59,708 nt of DNA from Lachnospiraceae bacterium (GCA_017526985.1 JAFXQR010000021.1:1-59708); one strand, 5' to 3'; shown: positions 27,847 through 35,789, numbered from the stretch's first letter. Notes: generated by a model not told the origin, from the sequence alone. A program made the numbers and translations.

Positions 27847-28857
27847 TCACGGCAATATCTTTGAAATCACCGGATCCGGTGCGCACGAAGAGGCGCTGCA
27901 GATTCCCATTATCACTACATTCTCCGGAATAAAGAACCCATTGGCAAACGGATCGTTTCCTGCAGAACCGGGATAGGACTGATACATTGTCCGGATCCGG
28001 ATTCCATCTTCACGATATTCCGGTAACATACCATACAGTGCCTCTCCAAAAAGCACTTTTTCCGATACCATGTCATAGTTCTCGATCACAAATATATGCG
28101 GCAATCCGGGTTTTCTGCAGGCATTGCTGCAAAACTCCTTAAATACTCCGTCTACCCTTACCAGATCCGTCGTATCCCGCAGTCCCTTTATCGTATCTCT
28201 TGTGCCCCTCAGGCTTACCACTTTTTCCATAAAGTCTTCATAGGTATATCCGGGATGAAGGGCAATGATTTCCAGCGGATTCTCATGTTCTGCGGCATAC
28301 GCGAGGTTGCCGAGTTCATTAGCCAGATGGAGCACCGTTTTTCTGATATTGCTCTTGTTTTCTTCATTTCCGCAGATCCGCAGCTGCCTTTCCCCTTTCA
28401 CCAGGATCCTTTCGCGCAGCTGTTTATACAGATATTCTGTTTCAGTCGCCTCAAAGGAATCCGTTTCTGCATATTTTGTTTTTACCTGAAAAACAATTTC
28501 AAACCGTTTTGCATCCAGCCTGTCCTGCGCCCCGGCAAACAACTGTACCCAGTAACACAGATCCGGTACCCAGCGATCCTCATCCACCCGATTCTTCCCG
28601 GTGCGGTTCTCCAGAAATTCATCAAACTGTTTCGTCAGTTCATCTCCCTCGCAGATTACTTTCCCATCTTCCCGGATTTCCCTGATTTCAAGATCGTAAA
28701 AGGGCAAAATTACTCTGCGCCCCTGCCGGTCCTCCCTGAATAATTCGCCCCTTGCATCCATTGCAACCAGTTCTGCAAAAGACATAGCCGTTGTAAGCCG
28801 GATTCTGTCCTCCCTCTCATTTTCGCTTCCTTTCTTTACCGCATCAACCTTCATCAT
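27847..28857 (-). CDS. McrB-like protein with decayed nucleotide-binding motifs
   Basis: A 336-aa protein. It parallels the McrB fold: HPGYTYEDFMEKV corresponds to the YEDYSYEKFV region of the neighbouring McrB-like protein. The P-loop position reads GNEENKS (163-169) instead of GxPGTGKS. The Walker B position reads FVIENYD (256-262) with Asn for Glu. The MNxxD motif is absent, and the protein stops soon after that point. It is probably a non-catalytic regulator or decoy, or a gene in decay. The start is ATG 28857, 8 nt after AGGAGG. It is transcribed from operator C, divergently from the WYL regulator. Confidence 0.68.
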   Translation of the reverse strand: MMKVDAVKKGSENEREDRIRLTTAMSFAELVAMDARGELFREDRQGRRVILPFYDLEIREIREDGKVICEGDELTKQFDEFLENRTGKNRVDEDRWVPDLCYWVQLFAGAQDRLDAKRFEIVFQVKTKYAETDSFEATETEYLYKQLRERILVKGERQLRICGNEENKSNIRKTVLHLANELGNLAYAAEHENPLEIIALHPGYTYEDFMEKVVSLRGTRDTIKGLRDTTDLVRVDGVFKEFCSNACRKPGLPHIFVIENYDMVSEKVLFGEALYGMLPEYREDGIRIRTMYQSYPGSAGNDPFANGFFIPENVVIMGICSASSCAPDPVISKILP

Positions 28858-28915
28858 CCCTTTGTCCTCCTGTCCGTTTCGTTTTTTTTGCAACCCTTCG
28901 CTGCTTTCTGACTAA

Positions 28916-28950
28916 AGTATAAAAGATCTATCTGTGCATTATTGCATAAG
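28916..28950 (-). promoter_or_regulatory. Operator C and -10 box
   Basis: The palindrome-like TCTGTGCATTATTGCATAAG (28931-28950) lies 9 nt upstream of the -10 hexamer TATACT (28916-28921) on the minus strand. The -35 position falls inside the palindrome and reads CAATAA. It drives the decayed McrB-like gene. Confidence 0.72.
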
Positions 28951-28988
28951 CAATTTTTCATCACATCTGTCCCGAATTGCAGATTTTA

Positions 28989-29016
28989 TGATATAATATA
29001 GGCAATATTGCACAGA
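28989..29016 (+). promoter_or_regulatory. Extended -10 promoter of the WYL regulator with operator D
   Basis: TGATATAAT (28989-28997) is an extended -10 box with no good -35. The palindrome core GCAATATTGCACA (29002-29014, within the aligned 28997-29016) begins at the end of the -10 box and covers the expected start site. That position suits autorepression, unlike operators A to C. Confidence 0.75.
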
Positions 29017-29036
29017 CACGGACCGGGAGGACACCT

Positions 29037-30212
29037 ATGGGAAGCATTTCCAAAAAAGCGCAGCCTCGCACAAAAGGCGAAACATCCACCAACAATATCC
29101 TTTATCTGATCTTGACACTAAAAAACCACAGTGACCGCAATCACCCTCTCTCGATCCGAGAGATTACCGAATCTCTGAACAATGACTTCGGTTCTTATGG
29201 CATCCAACTGGACAGGACCACCGTACTGCGGCAGTTGAACAAGCTGGAAAGCGAACGGATCGGCCTGTTTCGCGAGCAGGATGATGAAATCACGGAAATC
29301 ACCGATTCGAAGGATCTGGATCTTCGTCACAACCTCGGTTTTTATATTGTCGGTTTCGAAGACAACGGGACAAAATATTACTACTATGAATCCGTTTTGC
29401 TGGAAAGCGAACTGATGGCACTCTATGACGCGATCGAAACCTACAACTACTTTGCCGTAGATGACATCAAAAGCATTTCACTGAAACTCTCCACGATACG
29501 CCCTCTGTCCGAGGATAAACTCAAATACTATCCTTCCCAGACAGATCTGGATCTCAAGGAAGATAATACGGTATTGCAAAATATCAGTGCATTGGCCGGG
29601 ATCATCCAAAGCAGCCAACTCGCCAATATCGATTACGGCGAGTATAACAAGTTATTGAAATTGGCTCAAAAAAAGGGCTACCCGAAAACCCTTCGCCCGC
29701 TGCGCCTGCTATGGAGCAACGGTTATTACTATTGCATCATGGGGATCAAAGGATACAGCAACACGATCAATCTCCGTGTTGACCGCATCCTTTCGATCGA
29801 TCCCGTTCCGGCAGACAGTAAACAGCTAAAAGAATACTCCGGCTTCGATGGGATAAACGGCAGCAACGACCCGGATTCCAAATCTTCCTATCGTTCCAAA
29901 AATCCGGTCATGTATTCCGGCGCCCAGAAAAATTTTCATATACTTGTCAATGCATCCGCCAACAATATGATGAACACCATCGTGGATGTCTTCGGAAAGA
30001 ACAAAAAAACAGCGCCCGTAGATGCGGACACTGCCAAAAAATATCATATCACCGCAGGCGACTGGGTACAGCTCCACCTGAAATGCACCGCAGACGGTAT
30101 GGAGCTCTTCGCCACCGAATACTGCCGCTATGTGATCATCATCTCCCCGGAGAAATCTGCGCAGAATGTACGGGAGACACTGAAGCTGGCGCTTACACGC
30201 TACGGCATGTAA
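29037..30212 (+). CDS. WYL-domain transcriptional regulator
   Basis: A 391-aa protein. An N-terminal winged HTH lies at about residues 15-90 (PLSIREITESLNNDFG, then LDRTTVLRQLNKLESER). The central WYL domain is about 190-265 (LRPLRLLWSNGYYYCIMGIK, then LRVDRI). A C-terminal WCX-like extension ends LALTRYGM. WYL proteins commonly sense nucleic-acid ligands and control defence loci (BrxR, CapW, PafBC, DriD). The start has GGGAGG 6 nt upstream. It is divergent from the island genes and flanked by operators C and D, so it is the obvious candidate to bind them. Confidence 0.88.
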   Translation: MGSISKKAQPRTKGETSTNNILYLILTLKNHSDRNHPLSIREITESLNNDFGSYGIQLDRTTVLRQLNKLESERIGLFREQDDEITEITDSKDLDLRHNLGFYIVGFEDNGTKYYYYESVLLESELMALYDAIETYNYFAVDDIKSISLKLSTIRPLSEDKLKYYPSQTDLDLKEDNTVLQNISALAGIIQSSQLANIDYGEYNKLLKLAQKKGYPKTLRPLRLLWSNGYYYCIMGIKGYSNTINLRVDRILSIDPVPADSKQLKEYSGFDGINGSNDPDSKSSYRSKNPVMYSGAQKNFHILVNASANNMMNTIVDVFGKNKKTAPVDADTAKKYHITAGDWVQLHLKCTADGMELFATEYCRYVIIISPEKSAQNVRETLKLALTRYGM

Positions 30213-30252
30213 CCCCCGGCAGCCTTTCGGAAACCCGTACTAAACTTACCGC

Positions 30253-30284
30253 AAAAAATCCTGTGCCTTTTCGCACAGGATTTT
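30253..30284. terminator. Bidirectional terminator after the WYL regulator
   Basis: AAAATCCTGTGC pairs with GCACAGGATTTT around a 6-nt loop, with A and T runs on the two sides. It closes the regulator gene on the plus strand and the membrane-protein unit on the minus strand, and marks the right edge of the island. Confidence 0.85.
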
Positions 30285-30301
30285 CGTTGTTTATCCTATT
30301 T

Positions 30302-30573
30302 TTATTCCCCCGGGATCCGGAACATATCCACCACCGCATCGGCCAGCTGTTTTCCGGCTGCCGTACACACCACGACATGCACCGCCACGATCGTCGCCCC
30401 TCTGCAGATCACATCCGTCTCCGCCAGGATCTCTTCCTCCTGATCCGTATTGGTCAGAAAATTCACATAGGCATTCTGCGTCACATAGATATTTCCGTCC
30501 GCTCCGTCGACTCCGATACGATCTCTATCCCGTTCTCTTCCATGAACGGATTCCAGCCTTTTTTATGTTCCAT
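30302..30573 (-). pseudogene. PaaI-type hotdog thioesterase, broken by internal deletion
   Basis: From ATG 30573 (AGGAG upstream) the frame encodes MEHKKGWNPFMEENGIEIVS and stops shortly after. The other frame then continues with ADGNIYVTQNAYVNFL, which runs to a normal thioesterase C-terminus (ICRGATIVAVHVVVCTAAGK, then QLADAVVDMFRIPGE). The segment that should contain the catalytic HGG and helix is missing, and the two halves are out of frame. It is a dead gene downstream of the membrane-protein gene. Confidence 0.7.
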
Positions 30574-30578
30574 CGTTT

Positions 30579-31358
30579 TTATCTCCTGCGTTCTCTTTTT
30601 TCTCTTCGTTCTTTCGTCTCCCGCCGCTCTCTTTTTACATTCCTCCGGTCCCATTTGTGAATGCACTGCAGCAACAGTCCCACAAAGGCCAGCACTCCCA
30701 ACGCGATGTTGTAGGTCTGCTCCGGCAGATCATAGATCCGGTCTGCGGTACTCACCACCAGCATCGCTCCGCTGACAGAAGTGAAGAGGATCACGATATA
30801 GTCCCCCAGCAGCAACGCCAGTACACCGATCACAATCCCAGCCAAAAAGGCGATCAGCAGCCCCCGCTCCAAAAACTGTATCGCCGTCTTCACATCCTGC
30901 AATACCAGTGCCGTCTGCTCTCCGATCACTACCTTTGCCGCCGCCGACAGATCGCCTTTTTCTTTTACCTGCTCCAGCCATAACCGCAGCAGCGTGTCCG
31001 TATCCGGGATCGCTGCCACACTCTCGCGTACCATCGCATATGCCCGTTTGAGAAACCATAATGCCACCGCCACAAAGGTACAGAGTGAGCCCGCGATATA
31101 CAGTGCCACCTTGTATTTTAAGACACCGATGATCCCGAAGATCAGCGCCGGGATCGCCGCCAGATAATACAGATCATTGCGCCCCACCACATCCACGATC
31201 GCCAGTCCGATCAGTCCGCCGATCACAGCGCAGATAGCAAACTGTACGCCTTTAAAAACATACAGCCCCGCAAATAAAAGCAGAAGCCCGGCGACCAGAT
31301 ATACAATGATCGTCGGGGACTCTTTCACCACTTCTGTTATATGCTGTAACAACTCCAT
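30579..31358 (-). CDS. Polytopic membrane protein of unknown function
   Basis: A 259-aa protein with about seven predicted membrane helices: four in the first 110 residues, then a cytoplasmic loop with an amphipathic stretch (LWLEQVKEKGDLSAAAKVVI), then three more. It has a very basic tail (KRERRETKERREKRERRR). No recognised family. It lies 24 nt after the spermidine-synthase-like membrane gene and shares its strand. The start has AAGGAAAG upstream. Confidence 0.7.
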   Translation of the reverse strand: MELLQHITEVVKESPTIIVYLVAGLLLLFAGLYVFKGVQFAICAVIGGLIGLAIVDVVGRNDLYYLAAIPALIFGIIGVLKYKVALYIAGSLCTFVAVALWFLKRAYAMVRESVAAIPDTDTLLRLWLEQVKEKGDLSAAAKVVIGEQTALVLQDVKTAIQFLERGLLIAFLAGIVIGVLALLLGDYIVILFTSVSGAMLVVSTADRIYDLPEQTYNIALGVLAFVGLLLQCIHKWDRRNVKRERRETKERREKRERRR

Positions 31359-31382
31359 CTTTCCTTGTTCGCTCCTACTGCT

Positions 31383-33008
31383 TTATAAGTATTCCAGCAG
31401 ACCTTCCAGTCCTTTCTCATCATACACTTCCCGGTAAAAGCCCACCTCATTTGCGATCAGCCCGTCGATCACCCGCATCCCCAGCAGTTCCACCGGTGCC
31501 TGGTCATCCGTCATAATATGCCCGCCACCGTCATAAGCCACCAGCAGATCCTGCACATATTCCATCATCCGGCGCAGATCCGATGCCTCTTCTTTTTCGA
31601 TCCCCGTCGCAAAAGTCTCCGTCATCTGCGGATTCTGCGATGCAAAGAGTTCCCGGTTGGTCGATCCATACACATCCGCTGTTACCACCACCGGAAAGAC
31701 CGAAGCGATGGTATCCGATAAGTATTCAGTGATGTTCCCCGACTCACTGCTGCGCATGTTCATATTGACGACCATCACGCCATCGTCCTTCAGATGATCT
31801 GTCACCAGCGTAAAAAACTCCACCGAAGACATCTGGAACGGGATCGTGATATCCTGATAAGCATCCACCATGATCAGATCATATTTCCCGTCATCCGCAT
31901 TCAGATAGGCCCGTCCGTCATAGGTGATCACCGGCACTTCCTCCGGCAGTTCAAAATACTTTCTGGCCAGCGCCGTGATCTTCTCATCGATCTCCACTCC
32001 GGTAATGCTCATATTGCCAAAATATCTGCGGCACTGCGTCGCATAGGTTCCGGTCCCCATCCCCAGGATCAGCACATCCAGATGATCCTTGTCCGTAACA
32101 CCCGTCATATATGCTGCTGCCATGGCGTAATCATAATACATCCCCGTCAGTTCTTTTTCCTTACGATAAACCGACTGCACACCAAAGAGTACATTGGTGG
32201 ATAGCACCACCTGCCGTTCATTTTCGTACACCTGCAGGTAGTTGTAGACCGACTCTCCTTCATAAGACAAGTCGTTCTGCCAGAAAGCAAAACTGCTGTC
32301 GTGTCCAAAGATGCAAGCCAGCAGAAACAGCGCTGCCCCCACCGGCAGTTTCTTCACAAACACACCGGATGTGACAAAATACACAATGGCCAGCACCAGC
32401 AGTATGCCCGCAAAGATCAGAAAGGTGATCGCCGTTCCCACCGCCGGGATGGAGATGAAGGTCGGTACAAAGGTGCCGATAATAGAACCCACGGTATTGA
32501 ACGCATTCAGATTACCCACCGTCCGGCCCTCTTCTGCGGTATGTTCCCCTTCTTTTTGTGAGGATACCAGCAAACAGTATTTTACCAGCGAAGGCGTCAC
32601 CGTTCCCAGCAGAAACAACGGAAACACAAATACTACCATACAAGCCGCAAACGCCGCAATGATCAAAAAGTTGTTGCTCACCGTAAAGATCAGCGCCGCC
32701 GCGATGCCGATGATGATATACTTGCCGATCACCGGGATCAGGGCGATCCAGACTGCCGCGATGATGATCCTCCCATACAGCTTGTCGGGATCCGGATCCT
32801 TGTCCGCACTCCGTCCGCCATAGACATTTCCCAGCGCCATCGCGATCATAATCGTCCCGATGATAATGGTCCATACGATCTGCGACGAAGAAAAGTAAGG
32901 TGCCAGCAGCCGGCTCGCTCCCAGCTCCACAGCCATCACACTCATCCCCGCAAAAAACTCCGTCAGATACAGATACAGCTTATTCTTTAAAATCTTTCGC
33001 TCCTTCAC
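31383..33008 (-). CDS. Membrane-fused spermidine-synthase-like methyltransferase-fold protein
   Basis: A protein of about 541 aa. The N-terminal half has six to seven membrane helices (EFFAGMSVMAVELGASRLLA onward). The C-terminal half is a Rossmann domain with LDVLILGMGTGTYATQ, the acidic ligand of VEIDEKI and the DAYQD motif, as in spermidine synthase. Such fused MFS-like/SpeE proteins are frequent but poorly characterised; polyamine synthesis is not certain. The start is GTG 33008, 7 nt after GGGGG; TTG 33014 is an alternative. Confidence 0.78.
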   Translation of the reverse strand: MKERKILKNKLYLYLTEFFAGMSVMAVELGASRLLAPYFSSSQIVWTIIIGTIMIAMALGNVYGGRSADKDPDPDKLYGRIIIAAVWIALIPVIGKYIIIGIAAALIFTVSNNFLIIAAFAACMVVFVFPLFLLGTVTPSLVKYCLLVSSQKEGEHTAEEGRTVGNLNAFNTVGSIIGTFVPTFISIPAVGTAITFLIFAGILLVLAIVYFVTSGVFVKKLPVGAALFLLACIFGHDSSFAFWQNDLSYEGESVYNYLQVYENERQVVLSTNVLFGVQSVYRKEKELTGMYYDYAMAAAYMTGVTDKDHLDVLILGMGTGTYATQCRRYFGNMSITGVEIDEKITALARKYFELPEEVPVITYDGRAYLNADDGKYDLIMVDAYQDITIPFQMSSVEFFTLVTDHLKDDGVMVVNMNMRSSESGNITEYLSDTIASVFPVVVTADVYGSTNRELFASQNPQMTETFATGIEKEEASDLRRMMEYVQDLLVAYDGGGHIMTDDQAPVELLGMRVIDGLIANEVGFYREVYDEKGLEGLLEYL

Positions 33009-33085
33009 GATCAATCCCCCAAAAATATTGTTTTTACTGACCGCCCCATTTTATCATATATAGTTTCCGTTCACAATATCTTCAT

Positions 33086-33114
33086 TTGACCGTTTTAGCA
33101 CGCCATAGTATAAT
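33086..33114 (+). promoter_or_regulatory. Promoter of the alarmone synthetase, leaderless geometry
   Basis: TTGACC (33086-33091), a 17-nt spacer and a perfect TATAAT (33109-33114). The ATG is at 33124, only 9 nt beyond the -10 box, so transcription should start about 2-3 nt before the start codon. No Shine-Dalgarno site exists. Confidence 0.8.
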
Positions 33115-33123
33115 ATAAGTACT

Positions 33124-33732
33124 ATGGAAAGCATATACAGCGGCTACGAAAAAAAGCTACATGACATCGCCATCCGGGTCACTGATCTCATCCGTGACTA
33201 TGGTAATGCTTTTTCGGATAAAACCGGTGAAAAGCTTTTCGAACATCTTTCATGGCGCATCAAGAGTGAAGAAAGCATGCGTTCCAAATGCATTGCGGAC
33301 GGCCTGCCGGTAGATACACACAGCGCCTTAAAAGAGATCCACGATGCCATCGGCATCCGTATTGTCTGCCTGTTCTTAAACGATATCCGCAGAAATCTGG
33401 AAGAGTTGCGTAAGCTCCCCGGCTGTACAGTCGTGGAAGAAAAAGACTTTATCAGTGCCGCCAAAGCAAACGGCTACCGCAGCTATCATCTGATCCTGAG
33501 CGTCGCCGACAGTGAGCCGGATATCGAAGGCAACTTCCCGGGCACCTATTTTGCCGAAGTACAGCTTCGCACCATCGCTATGGATACCTGGGCTGCCTTA
33601 GAGCATGAGATGAAGTACAAAAAAGACATTCACCACCCCGAACTGATCAGTGCAGAGCTGAAGCGCTGCGCCGATGAGCTGGCCGCATGTGATGTTTCCA
33701 TGCAGACCATCCGGGATCTGATACGAAGTTGA
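33124..33732 (+). CDS. Small alarmone synthetase (RelQ/YjbM-type GTP pyrophosphokinase)
   Basis: A 202-aa, synthetase-only protein of the RelA/SpoT fold that makes (p)ppGpp from ATP and GTP/GDP. Visible motifs are EIHDAIGIRIVCLF, NGYRSYHLILS (the G-loop-like region) and FAEVQLRTIAMDTWAALEHE, the signature with the catalytic Glu. The length fits RelQ/RelP. There is no hydrolase, TGS or ACT domain. A terminator hairpin follows. The mRNA appears leaderless, so expression may depend on start-codon binding by intact ribosomes. Confidence 0.92.
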   Translation: MESIYSGYEKKLHDIAIRVTDLIRDYGNAFSDKTGEKLFEHLSWRIKSEESMRSKCIADGLPVDTHSALKEIHDAIGIRIVCLFLNDIRRNLEELRKLPGCTVVEEKDFISAAKANGYRSYHLILSVADSEPDIEGNFPGTYFAEVQLRTIAMDTWAALEHEMKYKKDIHHPELISAELKRCADELAACDVSMQTIRDLIRS

Positions 33733-33736
33733 TACA

Positions 33737-33769
33737 AAGGAGAACCCTTGTGGTTCTTCTTATTCTTTT
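33737..33769 (+). terminator. Terminator after the alarmone synthetase, overlapping the next promoter
   Basis: AAGGAGAACC pairs with GGTTCTTCTT (one G-T pair) around a 5-nt loop, followed by ATTCTTTT. A TATAAT box at 33769-33774 right after it probably serves the response-regulator gene; its -35 is weak. Confidence 0.6.
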
Positions 33770-33789
33770 ATAATGATTGGGGATTACTG

Positions 33790-34467
33790 ATGAAGATATT
33801 ATTAGCAGAAGATGAAACTGATCTGGCCGAAGTTGTCAGCGCTATGCTCACCCACTCCGGCTATTCCGTGGATACCGTAGCCAACGGTCTGGAAGCTGTA
33901 GAAAAGACCAAAAGCGATGCCTATGACGCGATCCTTCTAGATGTCATGATGCCTGTGATGGACGGTCTGACCGCGGTAAAAGAGATCCGCAAAGACGGCA
34001 ACACCACGCCGGTTCTGTTCCTTACAGCCAAGACCGAAGTGGACGATCGTATCGCCGGGCTGGATGCCGGTGCCGATGATTACCTGACCAAACCTTTTGC
34101 CATGGGCGAGTTACTTGCCCGCGTACGCGCTATGACCAGACGCCATGGACAGTACACTTCCAGTATCGTCACCCTGCAGGATCTGACTCTGGACACTTCC
34201 AAATCCGAGCTCACCTGCCGCAATTCCATCAGCCTGGCTGTACGCGAAGCGCGTCTGATGGAGCAGTTTATGAACCATCCCGGTATTGCTTTTTCCACGG
34301 AAGAACTGCTGGAAAAATTTTGGAAAAACGAAGACGGCGCCGATGGCGAAGCCGTCTGGATGTACATTTCTTTCCTGCGTAACAAATTAAAATCCGTCGG
34401 CTCCTCCCTGGTGATCTCCGGCGAATCCGGTGGCGCCTATGTCTTGACGCAGGGCGCCGCTGTCTAA
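33790..34467 (+). CDS. OmpR-family response regulator
   Basis: A 225-aa protein. The receiver domain has phosphoacceptor Asp51 (AILLDVMMPVMDG), acidic pair ED (7-8 region), switch Thr (LFLTAKTE) and Lys (LTKPF). The C-terminal winged helix has AVWMYISFLRNKLK. The start is ATG 33790 with GGGGA upstream; the frame is open further. The convergent sensor kinase at 34543-35769 is the likely partner. The target genes are unknown. Confidence 0.92.
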   Translation: MKILLAEDETDLAEVVSAMLTHSGYSVDTVANGLEAVEKTKSDAYDAILLDVMMPVMDGLTAVKEIRKDGNTTPVLFLTAKTEVDDRIAGLDAGADDYLTKPFAMGELLARVRAMTRRHGQYTSSIVTLQDLTLDTSKSELTCRNSISLAVREARLMEQFMNHPGIAFSTEELLEKFWKNEDGADGEAVWMYISFLRNKLKSVGSSLVISGESGGAYVLTQGAAV

Positions 34468-34481
34468 CCTATCTTCGATAG

Positions 34482-34533
34482 CCTCTTGCCTTCCCCTTGA
34501 GGGGAAGGTGGCGCGCCAGCGCCGGATGAGGTG
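34482..34533 (+). repeat. REP-like palindromic repeat, copy 1
   Basis: The unit starts CCTCTTGCC, holds the hairpin CTTCCCCTTGAGGGGAAG, then GGCGC(GCCA)GCGCC and ends GGATGAGGTG. It lies between the convergent regulator and kinase genes. Copies 2 (37027-37078) and 3 (37561-37607) have the same orientation. Confidence 0.85.
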
Positions 34534-34542
34534 TCCCTTTGC

Positions 34543-35769
34543 TTATTTAAACATGATCGCAAATGTGATATCCCCGTTCTTATAGCTCACCTGGATTTTT
34601 GCATTCAGCCTTTTGCAAATCTCCTGCGCTATGGACAGCCCGATGCCGAAGCCACTCTTCTTACTGTTGTGTGACTCATCCTCCCGGTAAAAACGCTCAA
34701 AAAACCTGCGATAGTCCACGCCGGCCCCTGCCGCATAGGTATTAGTAACCGTGAGCTTTGCTCCTCTTCCGCTCTTGCCGGAAAAAGAGATCGTCACTTT
34801 TCCTCCGTCATCACAATACTTCGCCGCATTGTCCAGCAGGATCGACGCCAGTTCCTGCACACCACGCTTCTCTGCCTTGATCGTGATGTCCGGTTCGATC
34901 TCTTTGGAAAACTCTTTCCCCTGCGACAGCACCACCTGTGAGAAACTCTCCGCCTGTTCTTCCACGATCTCCGATGCATTCACATTGGAAAGCACCACTT
35001 CATCCTTCTCATCCAGCTTGGAGAGTGTCACCAGCTCCGACACCAGCGCATTCATTCGCTGCACCTGCCGCATGGTCGATTCCGTCCATTTATTCTTCCC
35101 ACTCAGAACCTCCGTCATCTCCGTATTCGCCGAGATCACCGCCAAGGGGGTCTTCAGTTCGTGGCTCGCATTCGTAATAAACTGCTTCTGTTTTTCCGAA
35201 TTTCGAATAAACGGATTCACGACATGCTTGGATAAAAAGATCAGTATGATGCTGAAAAACAGCATGATGATCAACGACACCACCAGCAGATAATGCTGCA
35301 CCTGCCGCAGGATCCACACTCTGGAAGTACAATCCACAAAGACAAACATCCGCCCGCCGCCGGGCATCACCATAGATTTAAAATAAAAGATACTGTTGTC
35401 ATATACGATCTGCCCTTCGTGATCCGCTGACATGATCAATGTGTGCGTAATCTCTGCTGCCTCCTGCGCATCAATGGAATATACCGATTCCGTATTGGCA
35501 GTCCGCACCACACCGGCTTTGTCCGTGATGGTCGAGAAGAAACGCGTCTCAAACTGCTGCTCCGGCGTGATCTCCATTCCTCCCGCCGACATAATGCCCG
35601 AATGCGGCATCTGCCCGCCATTATGCAGCACCGAATCAATGATCATATTGATCTGCGCCTCAAAGGTCTGGGACGCCATATAATAACCGATGACCGTGAT
35701 CATCGCCAGCGCCAGCAACAGCGCCAGCGTCGCCGCAGCAACAAATTGTGCCCGTAACCGATTCAGCAT
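34543..35769 (-). CDS. Sensor histidine kinase
   Basis: A 408-aa protein. Membrane helix at about 8-30, an extracytoplasmic region of about 125 residues, and a second helix at about 160-180. The H-box ASHELKTPLA has His203. The N-box is SILLDNAAKYC, and the G-boxes are around FGIGLSIAQEI. The start has TAGGAG 9 nt upstream. It faces the OmpR-type regulator gene instead of following it, an unusual layout for a cognate pair. Confidence 0.9.
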   Translation of the reverse strand: MLNRLRAQFVAAATLALLLALAMITVIGYYMASQTFEAQINMIIDSVLHNGGQMPHSGIMSAGGMEITPEQQFETRFFSTITDKAGVVRTANTESVYSIDAQEAAEITHTLIMSADHEGQIVYDNSIFYFKSMVMPGGGRMFVFVDCTSRVWILRQVQHYLLVVSLIIMLFFSIILIFLSKHVVNPFIRNSEKQKQFITNASHELKTPLAVISANTEMTEVLSGKNKWTESTMRQVQRMNALVSELVTLSKLDEKDEVVLSNVNASEIVEEQAESFSQVVLSQGKEFSKEIEPDITIKAEKRGVQELASILLDNAAKYCDDGGKVTISFSGKSGRGAKLTVTNTYAAGAGVDYRRFFERFYREDESHNSKKSGFGIGLSIAQEICKRLNAKIQVSYKNGDITFAIMFK

Positions 35770-35789
35770 AAGCTCTCACTCCTATATAT

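Noticed and set aside
30003-30033. Programmed stop or attenuation inside the WYL gene on its own strand
   Set aside because: The T-run and hairpin polarity fit the minus strand only; on the sense strand the hairpin is followed by A-rich sequence.
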